A DNA stretch of 64,000 nucleotides from an uncultured Poribacteria bacterium (lineage in GTDB: Bacteria; Poribacteria; WGA-4E; WGA-3G), in contig OX638316.1 in the NCBI GenBank assembly GCA_951812525.1, positions 4,024,506-4,088,505 of the forward strand, in the 5' to 3' direction. The translations under genes and the position numbers were made by a program. Below the pieces are notes generated by a model. The model was not told the origin of the DNA and searched no databases. It was given only the letters and a program-made list of their open reading frames with translations. Shown here piece by piece: positions 44,465 through 53,518 of this stretch; the stretch's first letter is position 1, and every line of letters begins with the position of its first letter.

Positions 44465-45517
44465 TTAATAACGCTTAGGTGATGGCTGTGAATTGCGAAT
44501 ACCTCTGTCATGCGTGAAAGGGAACTCGAATTCAATCGTTTGATAACGCTGTGCAGCTCCCGGAGGCGGTGCCTTCTCGATAGGTAGGATAACCTTTAAT
44601 TCAAGAGCATTCAACTTTGTTTGCGTGAATGGCACGAAACCCTCAGCACTTTCACCTGGAGGCACACCAGTCCGGCGTGTACCAACCTGTTTTTCAACAA
44701 CAGGCATCCGTTTCTCGATTAGAATTCGCCGCGCAATTTCCAGTCCATTCTTTACATAGAGTCCTGTTGCGCGTGCCATGTATGTAAAACGTTCCTCTAA
44801 ATCATCATAATCCATACCGTTATAGACATTCTCGCCTTGGTCGACAATACTGCACTTTTTGACATTAAAGATGATGTTATGTTCCCGATTGTTAGTAATC
44901 TTCACATAAAATACGTCAGTTTTGTCGCCTTGGTGGAGTGCCTCAGTCTCATAAAAAGGTGAGAAGGCATTACCACGATTATATTTCCGGTCGAGGTCCG
45001 CCCGCCGCCAGTAGGCGATAGAAACGGTAATTCCGTCTCGGGTCTTGGTCAGGATCGGTTGTCGTGACTGGACATCAAACAATTTAGGATTGTCAGACAT
45101 CATGACGACATCAACGATTTTCCTATCCTCACCGCTCCCTGTTTCAATTTGGACTTGAGTTTCCGTCCATTCATTGAGAAAACTATTCCATTGCTCGACA
45201 GCGTGTGCGTATTCGTCAAATGCGAAAACGTAGGTTATCGCTTCCATATTGGCATTCTGCGCTTTTCCAACACGGAATCCGACAGTCTCCATACCGTACT
45301 TATCCAACACAGGGTTAGCAAGGTCCTCAGCAGGAACAGCAGGAACGACCACCTCTTCATCCGGATTTGCGGCTTGCTCTGCCAACGCGTCTGCTATATT
45401 ATGCACGGGTTGGATCGGGGACAGGTTGTAGAGAGATGTTCCACAACCTGTCACGCTAAAAGCGAGTGCAAATAGCAAGACGAGATTGAGTGTTGTGAAT
45501 TTATTCAACCATTTCAT
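44465..45517 (-). CDS. Lipoprotein of unknown function
   Basis: 350 aa; N-terminus MKWLNKF, hydrophobic helix, lipobox VTGC (Cys 25), then a soluble domain. Start ATG 45517 has AAGGAGGC upstream; the longer ORF to 45544 would bury the signal. The C-terminal half contains strands such as VFYVKITNNREHNIIFNVKKCSIVDQGE that look Ig-like. No known family recognised. Transcribed from the promoter at 45679-45707 and facing dinG. Confidence 0.7.
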   Translation of the reverse strand: MKWLNKFTTLNLVLLFALAFSVTGCGTSLYNLSPIQPVHNIADALAEQAANPDEEVVVPAVPAEDLANPVLDKYGMETVGFRVGKAQNANMEAITYVFAFDEYAHAVEQWNSFLNEWTETQVQIETGSGEDRKIVDVVMMSDNPKLFDVQSRQPILTKTRDGITVSIAYWRRADLDRKYNRGNAFSPFYETEALHQGDKTDVFYVKITNNREHNIIFNVKKCSIVDQGENVYNGMDYDDLEERFTYMARATGLYVKNGLEIARRILIEKRMPVVEKQVGTRRTGVPPGESAEGFVPFTQTKLNALELKVILPIEKAPPPGAAQRYQTIEFEFPFTHDRGIRNSQPSPKRY

Positions 45518-45678
45518 TGATAATGTTGCCTCCTTGGCTGCCATTCGTAGAATGGCAAGTTCATTTTTCGTTTCCTATCCTGCAGGGCGTTCAAAATATC
45601 ATCGCGCGAAACATCTACGGCTGATTGTAGAACACCGGGGTAGATAAAACGATGACCCTAAAACCGATTTTATTTACT

Positions 45679-45707
45679 AAATTAACATAACTACAATTTT
45701 TAGTCAA
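45679..45707 (-). promoter_or_regulatory. Probable promoter of the lipoprotein gene
   Basis: Minus strand TTGACT (45707-45702), 17-base spacer, TAATTT (45684-45679), in the 190-base gap after the M6 protease gene. Confidence 0.55.
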
Positions 45708-45733
45708 GAAATATCTATAAAGAATTTGTGAGG

Positions 45734-47836
45734 TTACCTGACAACACTTAACTTTCCGATTTCTTGAACAAGCACATCCGCTTGTTTTGCAGAGACCCGA
45801 TAAATATAGATACCTGATGCGACAGGTGTACCGTTATAGGTTTCGGCGCGCCACTCGAACTTTCCCTGTGGTGATACATTCTCGCGCGTTTCGCTATAAA
45901 TAAGATCGCCTGCTGGGACATATACCTCAAGATTGATGTTATCAGCAACTTGGGAAGCGGAGAGACGATAGGCAAACGTCACTACGTTTTCACCTGAGTA
46001 GAATGGATTAGGATAGACTCGCATATCCTTAAAGGCAAACGCCTCCGCCTGGAGTTGTTCTACACGGAGTCGGTAGGAATCGACACTGCTAAAACCACCG
46101 TCAGATTCCACAACCAGATATAAGACACCTGTTGTATCAGGCTGATAAAGGAGTCTCAATCCAGCGATGTCAGTGGCATTTTCCGCTGTAGCGAGCGTCT
46201 CACCCGATTCTGTCTGAACAGATAAACGGTAATTCTGGTCTGGCGGAATGTCAGCGAGCGTTAGCAAAATAGTAATACCTCGAACCGCCTCCAGCTTGTA
46301 CACATCGCGGGTATCCGTTAGACTGAAAAGGAAAGATTCATAGGTTTCTCCATACATGATCGGAAAGGCAGTCGCAAGCATATCATTGGGTTCGTAAGTG
46401 TCACCAAATGAAACCAAAATCGGAATTGCCAATCCCTCAGCCCCAATGTTCGTGATTGAGATACCTGTAATTGTGCCATCGTTGGCACTGCTATTCGGGA
46501 CAGTACCCGGCGTAAAGGCTGTCTGTCCATCATCTGCGGAGTAAGCAGCACCCTCGGTAATCAGTTGTATATCTATAAATCCATCACCATCTTGCTGAAA
46601 GATGCCGAGGTGCTCAGGATCTGTTGGATCTTCAAGCCATATCTGTTGTGAGGCATCAATACTTCCAAGTGGGTACGGATCTGTCTCATCAATGTGCCAT
46701 ATAAGTATGCCAGATTCAGGTAAATGCGTATCGAAAGTCGCGCCAGAATCTTTGTTCCGATTTTCGATCAGAAAGAATTCTGTGGCTTCACCACTAAAAA
46801 GGTCAGCTGATGAATGAACATCAATTTTATAAAGTTTATCGGTTTCAGGGGCGAGTTCAAAACTTGGCACATCAATTTTCTGATTTTCGGTTATCTGCAC
46901 GGGTTGAATCCAGCCGAGTCGTCCGTTTTGAGGTCTGGCATCGAAATCCCATTTGAGGTATCCTATGATATGGCTTGGTCTAATCCCTAAACCATCTGGA
47001 CCTTGATAAGGACCGAAAGCACCCATCAATCCCCATTTGTGGTCGCGAGCATCTGTGAAGCCGAATCCGTACACATCGGGTGCCCCAAAATCATGGAAAA
47101 ACTCGTGAAAGTAGATTCCCAAGTGTGGGTGCTCAAGATCTGGTTCCTCTGCAACAACTGCGGCTGTATCTACGCGGACCCCATCGTAAACACCGTTAAC
47201 GGCTTTTGTTAAAATTGACCAGATGTCGTCAACGACACCGGACGCTGCTTGATTATTGCCCGCATGAATTAGGATGACATGGTCGACAACGCCATCAGCG
47301 TCCCTGTCATATCGCGAAAAATCGACAATTGAATCTATTGCTTCGCACGCTTCCCGTACCAGTTCACGGTAGCGTTCCTGAATTCTGGCACCTTCACCGT
47401 AATAGGTCATCGGTTTTTTGGCGCGGATCCATGTGTTGCCAGCGGGAAGAACGCCTCCCATAGGACCCGGCTGGACATCCATCTGTCCGTAAGAGTTTTC
47501 GAGATAGTATGTTTTGAGGGAAACGCCTTCTGTGGCAAAGAGATACGTATTAAACGCCGCACCTTCTCTGCGTCCGGGCATATCATCAAAATCCACCTTT
47601 AATGCGAGGACATATTCTATACCATCGGATTGTAAGACCCCTTGTTCCCTGACGAGGCAACATCCGTCGAGTGCATCAAGAAATTCTGCTCTACTTTGAG
47701 GTGTTTTGGGTATCAATTGACCGCTTGTGGAACCTTCATCGAAAAAGAGGTAAGGGTTCGGTGGTGCTGCGAGAGACACTGTAGAAAACAGAACAATAGC
47801 AACAAAACTAACGATTAGGGTTTGCAAAGTTTTCAT
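45734..47836 (-). CDS. Secreted M6-family metalloprotease with PPC and sorting-like domains
   Basis: 700 aa from ATG 47836 (signal peptide MKTLQTLIVSFVAIVLFSTVSLAA). The M6 (immune inhibitor A-like) domain carries the zinc motif HEFFHDFGAPDVYG and a preceding GVVDHVILIHAGNNQ. A PPC domain follows (EPNDMLATAFPI...VYKLEA...YRLRVEQ). The C-terminal domain starts RVYPNPFYSGENVV and ends GIYIYRVSAKQADVLVQEIGKLSVVR, like FlgD-Ig or type IX sorting domains. The ORF is open to 47944 but that would overlap the upstream gene more; no strong ribosome site was found. Degrades extracellular proteins. Confidence 0.82.
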   Translation of the reverse strand: MKTLQTLIVSFVAIVLFSTVSLAAPPNPYLFFDEGSTSGQLIPKTPQSRAEFLDALDGCCLVREQGVLQSDGIEYVLALKVDFDDMPGRREGAAFNTYLFATEGVSLKTYYLENSYGQMDVQPGPMGGVLPAGNTWIRAKKPMTYYGEGARIQERYRELVREACEAIDSIVDFSRYDRDADGVVDHVILIHAGNNQAASGVVDDIWSILTKAVNGVYDGVRVDTAAVVAEEPDLEHPHLGIYFHEFFHDFGAPDVYGFGFTDARDHKWGLMGAFGPYQGPDGLGIRPSHIIGYLKWDFDARPQNGRLGWIQPVQITENQKIDVPSFELAPETDKLYKIDVHSSADLFSGEATEFFLIENRNKDSGATFDTHLPESGILIWHIDETDPYPLGSIDASQQIWLEDPTDPEHLGIFQQDGDGFIDIQLITEGAAYSADDGQTAFTPGTVPNSSANDGTITGISITNIGAEGLAIPILVSFGDTYEPNDMLATAFPIMYGETYESFLFSLTDTRDVYKLEAVRGITILLTLADIPPDQNYRLSVQTESGETLATAENATDIAGLRLLYQPDTTGVLYLVVESDGGFSSVDSYRLRVEQLQAEAFAFKDMRVYPNPFYSGENVVTFAYRLSASQVADNINLEVYVPAGDLIYSETRENVSPQGKFEWRAETYNGTPVASGIYIYRVSAKQADVLVQEIGKLSVVR

Positions 47837-47879
47837 TGGTGTGATTTGGATGGAGCCGGAAGCGGACAACCAAGAAGGT

Positions 47880-49178
47880 TTAATCAAACTCTCCTCCGCA
47901 CTTCCGACATAGGATATAGAACTGGATGTCATCGGATTGGGCATGTTGTATCATGAGATCGACCGCCTGCTGTGGCAAATCTGCTTCGCATTTCGGACAT
48001 TTGTAGAGCGATCCTTCTGTCTCAGGAAATTCAGTAATGTCGCCCCAAACATCGTGGAGTGCATATTTAAATTCCCAAGGTAATTCGGTCTTAACGGCAG
48101 TTGCGATTTGCGCAGCATGGCGAATTAATTTCTGACAATACCGAAGAGAAACCGGTTCGTAAAGTTGCTGTGAATGCCGAACCCGGAGCAGACTTCCATT
48201 AGTCTCAACTTCAGGGTCAAAATTATGGTCTCGAGTGAGCAAAATCTGGTCAAGACGTGAACCCGGTTCTCTCCCTTTCGACCAGAGGTGATGGTAGCCT
48301 GGACGTTTAACTTGGAAAAAAGCTGGAGCTGTCCCCGATCGGTTACTTACCACGCTCACAAGACCGGTATGCCAGAGCCAGCGTCCCCATTTGGTAGCGT
48401 CATCTGGTTCCGGACAAACTCTGATTGCGCCTGGACCACCATCTCGATCCCAAGGATACGGAGAGGCATCGTCCATACCTATCCAGTAGGAATCATCACC
48501 TCTTCCGAAGAAAACGCGAAGCCAGACGTACCATTTTCCAGTTTTTGGTATGTAAATTTCATGAATTGCCCGTGCGCCGTACTGACTGTCGATTGCGCGT
48601 CCTCTCGAAGCTTCTTCATGCTCCACAATTTCCACACCCGTATCCAAATGGATGGCAGCATCTGCCTCAACAACAAGTGTATCTTTTGGCAAGCGCACCA
48701 ATTCTTCGGGCTCGTCTGTATCTTCAGGATCGGTGGGTTCTAAGAGGCTATAGTGCTTAGCGATTTTCTGTGAGATTCGTTCAAACTGTTTCTCGGATAG
48801 GTTAGCGTCAAAAAAGCAGTCTCGAATGCCTTTCTTCCATAAATCCAAGAGGACAAACATTGCCTTCAGATTTCCATCTGGACGTTTTCGAGTGCCGACC
48901 ACTATTAACATTCCAGTGTCCTTAGACCGGCTTACAAAACAGCGATGGACTGGAAAATCGGGAGGTGGATGGGTCTGGCTGGATACAATAAGAGGCGAAT
49001 AATATTGGCATCTCTCATCGCATCCTGGAATCTTTGCTCTCTTGGCTCTACAGCACTCTGGACAAATCAACATACCGTTGAGTGCCGGACATATCCGTTT
49101 TCCATTATCGGATCGGCAGGTGCGACATCGCTGACGTCTGGGTCGCCTTTTTGAGGTCTGCTGTTTCTGATGGCGCAT
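47880..49178 (-). CDS. Zinc-cluster / CBM-like / zinc-ribbon protein
   Basis: 432 aa with no signal peptide. The N-terminus holds a dense Cys cluster (CRTCRSDNGKRICP, LICPECCRAKR, GCDERCQYY). The middle (about 180-340) has a jelly-roll-like segment with YVWLRVFFGRGDDSYWIGMD, WGRWLWHT and a RPGYHHLWSKGREPGSRLDQILLTRD end, which resembles malectin/CBM-like sugar-binding domains. The C-terminus has a zinc ribbon (YKCPKCEADLP, LCRKCGGEF). This combination in a cytoplasmic protein is unusual. TAGGAAAAAG precedes the ATG; the M6 protease gene starts 43 bases beyond its stop. Confidence 0.62.
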   Translation of the reverse strand: MRHQKQQTSKRRPRRQRCRTCRSDNGKRICPALNGMLICPECCRAKRAKIPGCDERCQYYSPLIVSSQTHPPPDFPVHRCFVSRSKDTGMLIVVGTRKRPDGNLKAMFVLLDLWKKGIRDCFFDANLSEKQFERISQKIAKHYSLLEPTDPEDTDEPEELVRLPKDTLVVEADAAIHLDTGVEIVEHEEASRGRAIDSQYGARAIHEIYIPKTGKWYVWLRVFFGRGDDSYWIGMDDASPYPWDRDGGPGAIRVCPEPDDATKWGRWLWHTGLVSVVSNRSGTAPAFFQVKRPGYHHLWSKGREPGSRLDQILLTRDHNFDPEVETNGSLLRVRHSQQLYEPVSLRYCQKLIRHAAQIATAVKTELPWEFKYALHDVWGDITEFPETEGSLYKCPKCEADLPQQAVDLMIQHAQSDDIQFYILCRKCGGEFD

Positions 49179-49262
49179 GTCTTTTTCCTAAGAAAGTGCC
49201 GAGACTGGAAATCATATCAAAGGGATTTCATACAGGTTAGCACCACCGGCATGAACAGAAAA

Positions 49263-51563
49263 TTAGCTGGGACGATTAACAAGGTCAGCCAAATACTCGG
49301 CAATTTTATCGGTAATCTGCTGTGCATCAACATCGGCAAAATTAAAGAGTTCTTTCAGCATCGGCGAAATAGCACCTGTATCGAGTAAGGCATTTGCGAG
49401 CTTGCCCATATTGCTTCGATTGATACCGCCTTGTCCATCGTTGTTCCCCATATCCAAAATTTTGATACTATCAATTTTCTCAACAGGTCTCATCAATTGT
49501 TCGACAATATCTGGGAATTCGTCGATGAGTTCCATAATTGCCTCTTGGACAAGAACTCGCTGTTCAGCGACATTTCGGGCTTCATATTCAGCCATCTCGC
49601 CCTGCGCTTTCGCGCGTGCCTCGGCGAGCACAGCATCAGCAAGCCGTTCAATGGGTTGTGCTTGTGCTTCAGCACCGATAATAGCAACCTCACGCTGCCA
49701 TTCAGCTTCTTTCACCTGTTCCGTGGCGGTTACATTTACTTCCGCTCCCATGCGTTCAGCTTCGGCAACCAACTGCTCCTTCTCGGCGAGCGCGGTTACT
49801 TGCTGTTTATTGGCAATACCAATCTTCCGATCTTCATCACTCAAGGCAACAGCTAATTCCTGACCAATACGGGATTGTTCCACATTCAAGGTTCTAGCAA
49901 TCTCAGCGAGTTCGACCTGCCGCATCTGATCAATCTGTGCGCTTTCTACGACGAGATTCTTCTCAATCTCACGTTGTTGCACCTGTTGTTCTTGACTGAA
50001 GCGCGTTGTCTGTACCGAGAGTTGGCGCTCAATATCCCGTAAAGACACACCCTCTTCTTGCGCAATGCGTGCCTTCTCTACCATGAGATCCCTTTCGATA
50101 CCGCGGATTTGCTCCTGTTGATCTCTTGAAATGTGAGTCAACTCTACTGCTAATGTTTTAGCGATTTCAGCGAGTTCAATCTGCCGCATCTGATCAATCT
50201 GCGCGCTTTCTACGACGAGATTCTTCTCAATCTCACGTTGTTGCACCTGTTGTTCTTGACTGAAGCGTGCCGTCTGCACCGAGAGTTGACGCTCGATATC
50301 TCGTAAAGACACACCCTCTTCTTGCGCAATGCGTGCCTTCTCTATTGTCAATTCCTTCTCTATTTCACGAACGGCAATTGTCTGTTCTTGCGCGATTCTC
50401 TGCATCTGAACGGTGAGGTATTGCTGTATTTCTGCAAGCTGGACGACCCTGGACTGTTCGATTTGTTGGGTTTCTACGATGAGGTTTTTCTCTATTTCAC
50501 GTTCAGCAACAACCTGTTCTTGCTGGACCCGAGCGATTTGTATATCGCGCCCCATTTCGATCTCGCGTTCTTGAACGATCTGTTCTTGTGCGATACGGGC
50601 GCGCTCGACCTCTTGCTTCATCTCGTATTCGCGTTCTTGGACCCCTTGTTCCATTTCAAACTGGAATTTAAGGGTCTCTGCTTCTCGTTCAGCGGCGTAG
50701 ATCGCGATATTTTTCTGTTGGTCGGACTCAGCCCATGCCTGCTGTTGTTCTGCTTCGAGTTTCTGGATACGTGCATCTACCTCAATCTGAACGATAGCAA
50801 CTTCTTTTTCCTGAACGATGCGTTCCTTTTCCCGTTCTTGCTCTGCCGTGATTTCAGTGATTTCACGAATACCGACAGCATCAAAACGGTTTTCAGCATC
50901 AAGCGTTTCAACAGGTGTCTGGTCCACTCGGATAATTGAGACTGTCTCAAGTGTCAGTCCATTTTGGATTTCCAAGTCCTCTCCGCATGCCAATAGGACT
51001 TTATCGGCAAACTCTTGGCGTTTCTGTAGAAGGTCTTGGATCTCACTTTCGGCTGCGACGCTACGCAACGCACCTTCAAGCTTAGGTTCAATCAGTTCCC
51101 GCACAGTTTCGGGTGTCATAGATTTGTCACCGAGTGCCTGTGCGCCGCGCAAAATATCGGTTTGGTTAGGCTCAACTTTAAGGTAGAAAACAACTTCGAC
51201 ATCACCACGGTTAAAATCGTAGGTAATTAACGCCTCCGGTCCCTCACGGATTACCTCAATCCGCATGGTGTTAAGAGAGATTTCCTTAATTTCATGGATG
51301 ATTGTGTTAACCCAGAGCCCGCCAGTGATACTGATTTTCTCTCTGGAACCACCAGTTCGGATGAGTGCGACATCGGCTTTAGGTATCCGGTATCGGATTA
51401 CCATAGCGACGAAAGCTGCCAAAATAGCGAGTAGGACGAGTACAACAAACGATAGTACTCGCATCACACCGCTTTGACCAAAACTGTCAATATTTTGGAA
51501 GGCAAACCAACCAACAGCAATGGCTACGGCAATCAAGAAGACGATAACAGCAATAAAACGCAT
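49263..51563 (-). CDS. Flotillin-like SPFH protein with extended coiled coil
   Basis: 766 aa. Two N-terminal membrane helices (4-22, 33-56), an SPFH/band-7 domain (about 60-235, with GLWVNTIIHEIKEISLNTMRIEV and the GLTLETVSIIRVDQTPVETLDAENRFDAVG end), a very long Gln/Glu-rich coiled coil (about 235-640) and a C-terminal oligomerisation region. Flotillins organise membrane microdomains. Typical bacterial flotillins are about 500 aa; the surplus is in the coiled coil, which contains a near-identical 88-residue-period duplication. AGGAGAG precedes the ATG. It is followed on the same strand by the zinc/CBM-like gene. Confidence 0.8.
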   Translation of the reverse strand: MRFIAVIVFLIAVAIAVGWFAFQNIDSFGQSGVMRVLSFVVLVLLAILAAFVAMVIRYRIPKADVALIRTGGSREKISITGGLWVNTIIHEIKEISLNTMRIEVIREGPEALITYDFNRGDVEVVFYLKVEPNQTDILRGAQALGDKSMTPETVRELIEPKLEGALRSVAAESEIQDLLQKRQEFADKVLLACGEDLEIQNGLTLETVSIIRVDQTPVETLDAENRFDAVGIREITEITAEQEREKERIVQEKEVAIVQIEVDARIQKLEAEQQQAWAESDQQKNIAIYAAEREAETLKFQFEMEQGVQEREYEMKQEVERARIAQEQIVQEREIEMGRDIQIARVQQEQVVAEREIEKNLIVETQQIEQSRVVQLAEIQQYLTVQMQRIAQEQTIAVREIEKELTIEKARIAQEEGVSLRDIERQLSVQTARFSQEQQVQQREIEKNLVVESAQIDQMRQIELAEIAKTLAVELTHISRDQQEQIRGIERDLMVEKARIAQEEGVSLRDIERQLSVQTTRFSQEQQVQQREIEKNLVVESAQIDQMRQVELAEIARTLNVEQSRIGQELAVALSDEDRKIGIANKQQVTALAEKEQLVAEAERMGAEVNVTATEQVKEAEWQREVAIIGAEAQAQPIERLADAVLAEARAKAQGEMAEYEARNVAEQRVLVQEAIMELIDEFPDIVEQLMRPVEKIDSIKILDMGNNDGQGGINRSNMGKLANALLDTGAISPMLKELFNFADVDAQQITDKIAEYLADLVNRPS
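49897..50350. repeat. Internal 264-bp-period duplication in the flotillin-like gene
   Basis: Segments starting at 49897 and 50161 (offset 264 bp, 88 codons) match nearly base for base over about 180 bp, with around ten differences. At the protein level both copies read ARIAQEEGVSLRDIERQLSV and QQREIEKNLVVESAQIDQMR. Near identity of the DNA suggests a recent duplication or gene conversion. Confidence 0.85.
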
Positions 51564-51634
51564 TCAACTCTCCTATAAGATATGGAATATAACGGAGGCA
51601 CCGGTGCGCCTTGTGCAAACACTCCTACGAAATT

Positions 51635-53050
51635 TCACCGGAAAATAGTATCGCCGTTGCGGTGCGACCGGTATCGCCCTTTGAGCGGTTGACGCGGCGA
51701 AGTTTGCCATGCGAGGTTCGCTAAATAACACAGCGCATTCTCAATAAGCGGTCTGGCTATGGTTGTACGATGGGAATCGCGAGTATCGACAGCAAAAGTG
51801 ACATAATAGCCGTCACCCCACTGTAACTGGAGACTAACAGCATCACCGTTATCCTCTCTGACAGCTAATTTTCGGTAGGTTTTGTCATTTGTAACCCAAT
51901 GGTCATCGGTTACCAACGTATCAACACTAACTCTATGTGGCCAGGTAAACAATCCAGTTTTCTGTCCGTCATCTGTAACCCTGACGTTCCCATCGTTGGA
52001 GTTAATAACACGTGCAGGATGGCGATTAACAGGCATCCAGTCTCCGCGCCACTGCGGCTCGGTGGTGTGTACGCCATCGGGCGGTGTAATATTGTTGTCC
52101 ATTGCGGAAGCCCAGACGACACCGCCCTCGTGTACAAAGTCTCGAATTGCGCGATCGGCATCTTCAAGAAAATATGCGCCATCATGTCCCGGTGCGTTCC
52201 ATGTAAACCAGATGATGTCATAGTCAGAAAGTTCGATACTTGACAGCCTAATGGCATTATTGGCATCACCACGATTGTCAGGATTATCGTTGATATGTAC
52301 CGTAGTGAATTGAAATTCTAATCCTTCAATTTTGGTGAGCGACTCTAATATTGCCGGTTCTCCAGACCTATTATCACCAACAACAATCAAAACTCGAAAT
52401 ATCCCTAAGGGCACAATTTTTATAGAAGAAATAATGTCCGAAAATGATTGCGAGTGTGGAAGTGCCCTAAGATTGCGGAGTGATAATTGGAATTCTCGAG
52501 AACTTAAACTCAGTTCCAACCGGCGCCCTTCAAAATTTACGTGTTCGTAGAAAATAACGTGACATCCGCTGAATGGAAAGCTCGGTCCGCGCTGGATGCG
52601 AATGGATGAAACCGCATCGTTCATACCAATGTCAAACATTGAACTGACATCACGCATGATAACACTTCTCAGTCCACTATAATCTACATTCTGAAACACC
52701 TCAATGATAACAGGCACCGCTCCATATTCAGGAGGTGTCGGATGTGCCGATGGGCTGAAACTTATAGCCGTAATTGCGTCCCCAAAATTGTAGGGTATAT
52801 CATGAATATTCGGATAGAACCCAGGGGAAAGGACCAGCCGGCGTCCTCTATAGTTCTCATGCTCATGAAATATGGCCTTATAGTTAGGTGACGCGTTGAA
52901 TCCGGGACCTTTGTAAATCTTAATCGAGGAGATAATGTCTTGTGCCCCGATTTCGCTCGTATTCGGTATTGATTCAATGAGCGTCACTTTGCGTCCTTGA
53001 AAATTTACATGTTCGTAAACTTCAACGACGAGCCTCGGCATGTTAGTCAT
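51635..53050 (-). CDS. Double beta/gamma-crystallin protein fused to amidotransferase-like domain
   Basis: 471 aa, no signal peptide. Four crystallin motifs are visible: VYEHVNFQGRKVTL, FHEHENYRGRRLVL, VFQNVDYSGLRSVI and FYEHVNFEGRRLEL. They make two beta/gamma-crystallin domains (about 5-95 and 112-212). Ca-site-like D/N-x-x-S/T-S segments follow (QDIISSIKI, NDAVSSIRI, SDIISSIKI). The C-terminal half (about 217-450) looks like a class I amidotransferase/ThuA-like fold (VLIVVGDNRSG, IIWFTWNAPGHDG, FVHEGGVVWAS). The combination is not one I know. Start could be residue 4. Function unknown. Confidence 0.7.
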   Translation of the reverse strand: MTNMPRLVVEVYEHVNFQGRKVTLIESIPNTSEIGAQDIISSIKIYKGPGFNASPNYKAIFHEHENYRGRRLVLSPGFYPNIHDIPYNFGDAITAISFSPSAHPTPPEYGAVPVIIEVFQNVDYSGLRSVIMRDVSSMFDIGMNDAVSSIRIQRGPSFPFSGCHVIFYEHVNFEGRRLELSLSSREFQLSLRNLRALPHSQSFSDIISSIKIVPLGIFRVLIVVGDNRSGEPAILESLTKIEGLEFQFTTVHINDNPDNRGDANNAIRLSSIELSDYDIIWFTWNAPGHDGAYFLEDADRAIRDFVHEGGVVWASAMDNNITPPDGVHTTEPQWRGDWMPVNRHPARVINSNDGNVRVTDDGQKTGLFTWPHRVSVDTLVTDDHWVTNDKTYRKLAVREDNGDAVSLQLQWGDGYYVTFAVDTRDSHRTTIARPLIENALCYLANLAWQTSPRQPLKGRYRSHRNGDTIFR

Positions 53051-53277
53051 AACCGATCCTTGTCTGTGGTATCACCCATACGCTAAAACATATAGGTCGA
53101 TCTCACAAGTGCTATTAGAATGCGCTTATATCCCGAACTGAAACAGTATCCGCTAACGCATCGTTTATGAACCAAATTTCAAGTTAAAATAAGATACAAT
53201 TAGCATAGGCAGTTTGTCAAGCAAAAACCACTGATATGATTCTGAGAGAAAATATATCTCTCCTCCGTCGTTTTTCG

Positions 53278-53307
53278 TTGATTAATAACATGACATTATG
53301 ATATAAT
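53278..53307 (+). promoter_or_regulatory. Upstream promoter-like site before the SdiA-regulated-type gene
   Basis: TTGATT (53278-53283), 18-base spacer, TATAAT (53302-53307). About 210 bases before the gene, so a long leader or a small RNA would be produced. Confidence 0.5.
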
Positions 53308-53469
53308 ACCACAAAACCTGTAAAAAATGCTTTTATAGTAAAGTTTACCATTAACGATACATTTGACGACGTGGTTAAGAAACCTTGTCAGCGGGATTCA
53401 AGAATTTCATAGAAAATTTGCTGTGTCTTTGCCCACGACTCCTTTTTACAAATAGTATTGCGAGATAGG

Positions 53470-53498
53470 TTGTATATTTTTCGGTAGTTCACTATAAA
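53470..53498 (+). promoter_or_regulatory. Proximal promoter of the SdiA-regulated-type gene
   Basis: TTGTAT (53470-53475), 17-base spacer, TATAAA (53493-53498), about 20 bases before the ATG. Confidence 0.5.
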
Positions 53499-53518
53499 TA
53501 GAACATAGGGGAACCCGA

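Larger units (their letters stand above)
53051..53518. other. 468-bp intergenic region with promoter-like sites
   Basis: No ORF. On the minus strand TTGACA at 53220-53215 with TGTATC 16 bases further may drive the crystallin gene. On the plus strand a strong site lies at 53278-53307 and another at 53470-53498. What the upstream plus site transcribes over the 200 bases before the gene is not clear. Confidence 0.5.

Noticed and set aside
50322-50939. 205-residue plus-strand ORF in the flotillin region
   Set aside because: Leu/Phe-rich translation arises from the complement of the Gln/Glu coiled coil.
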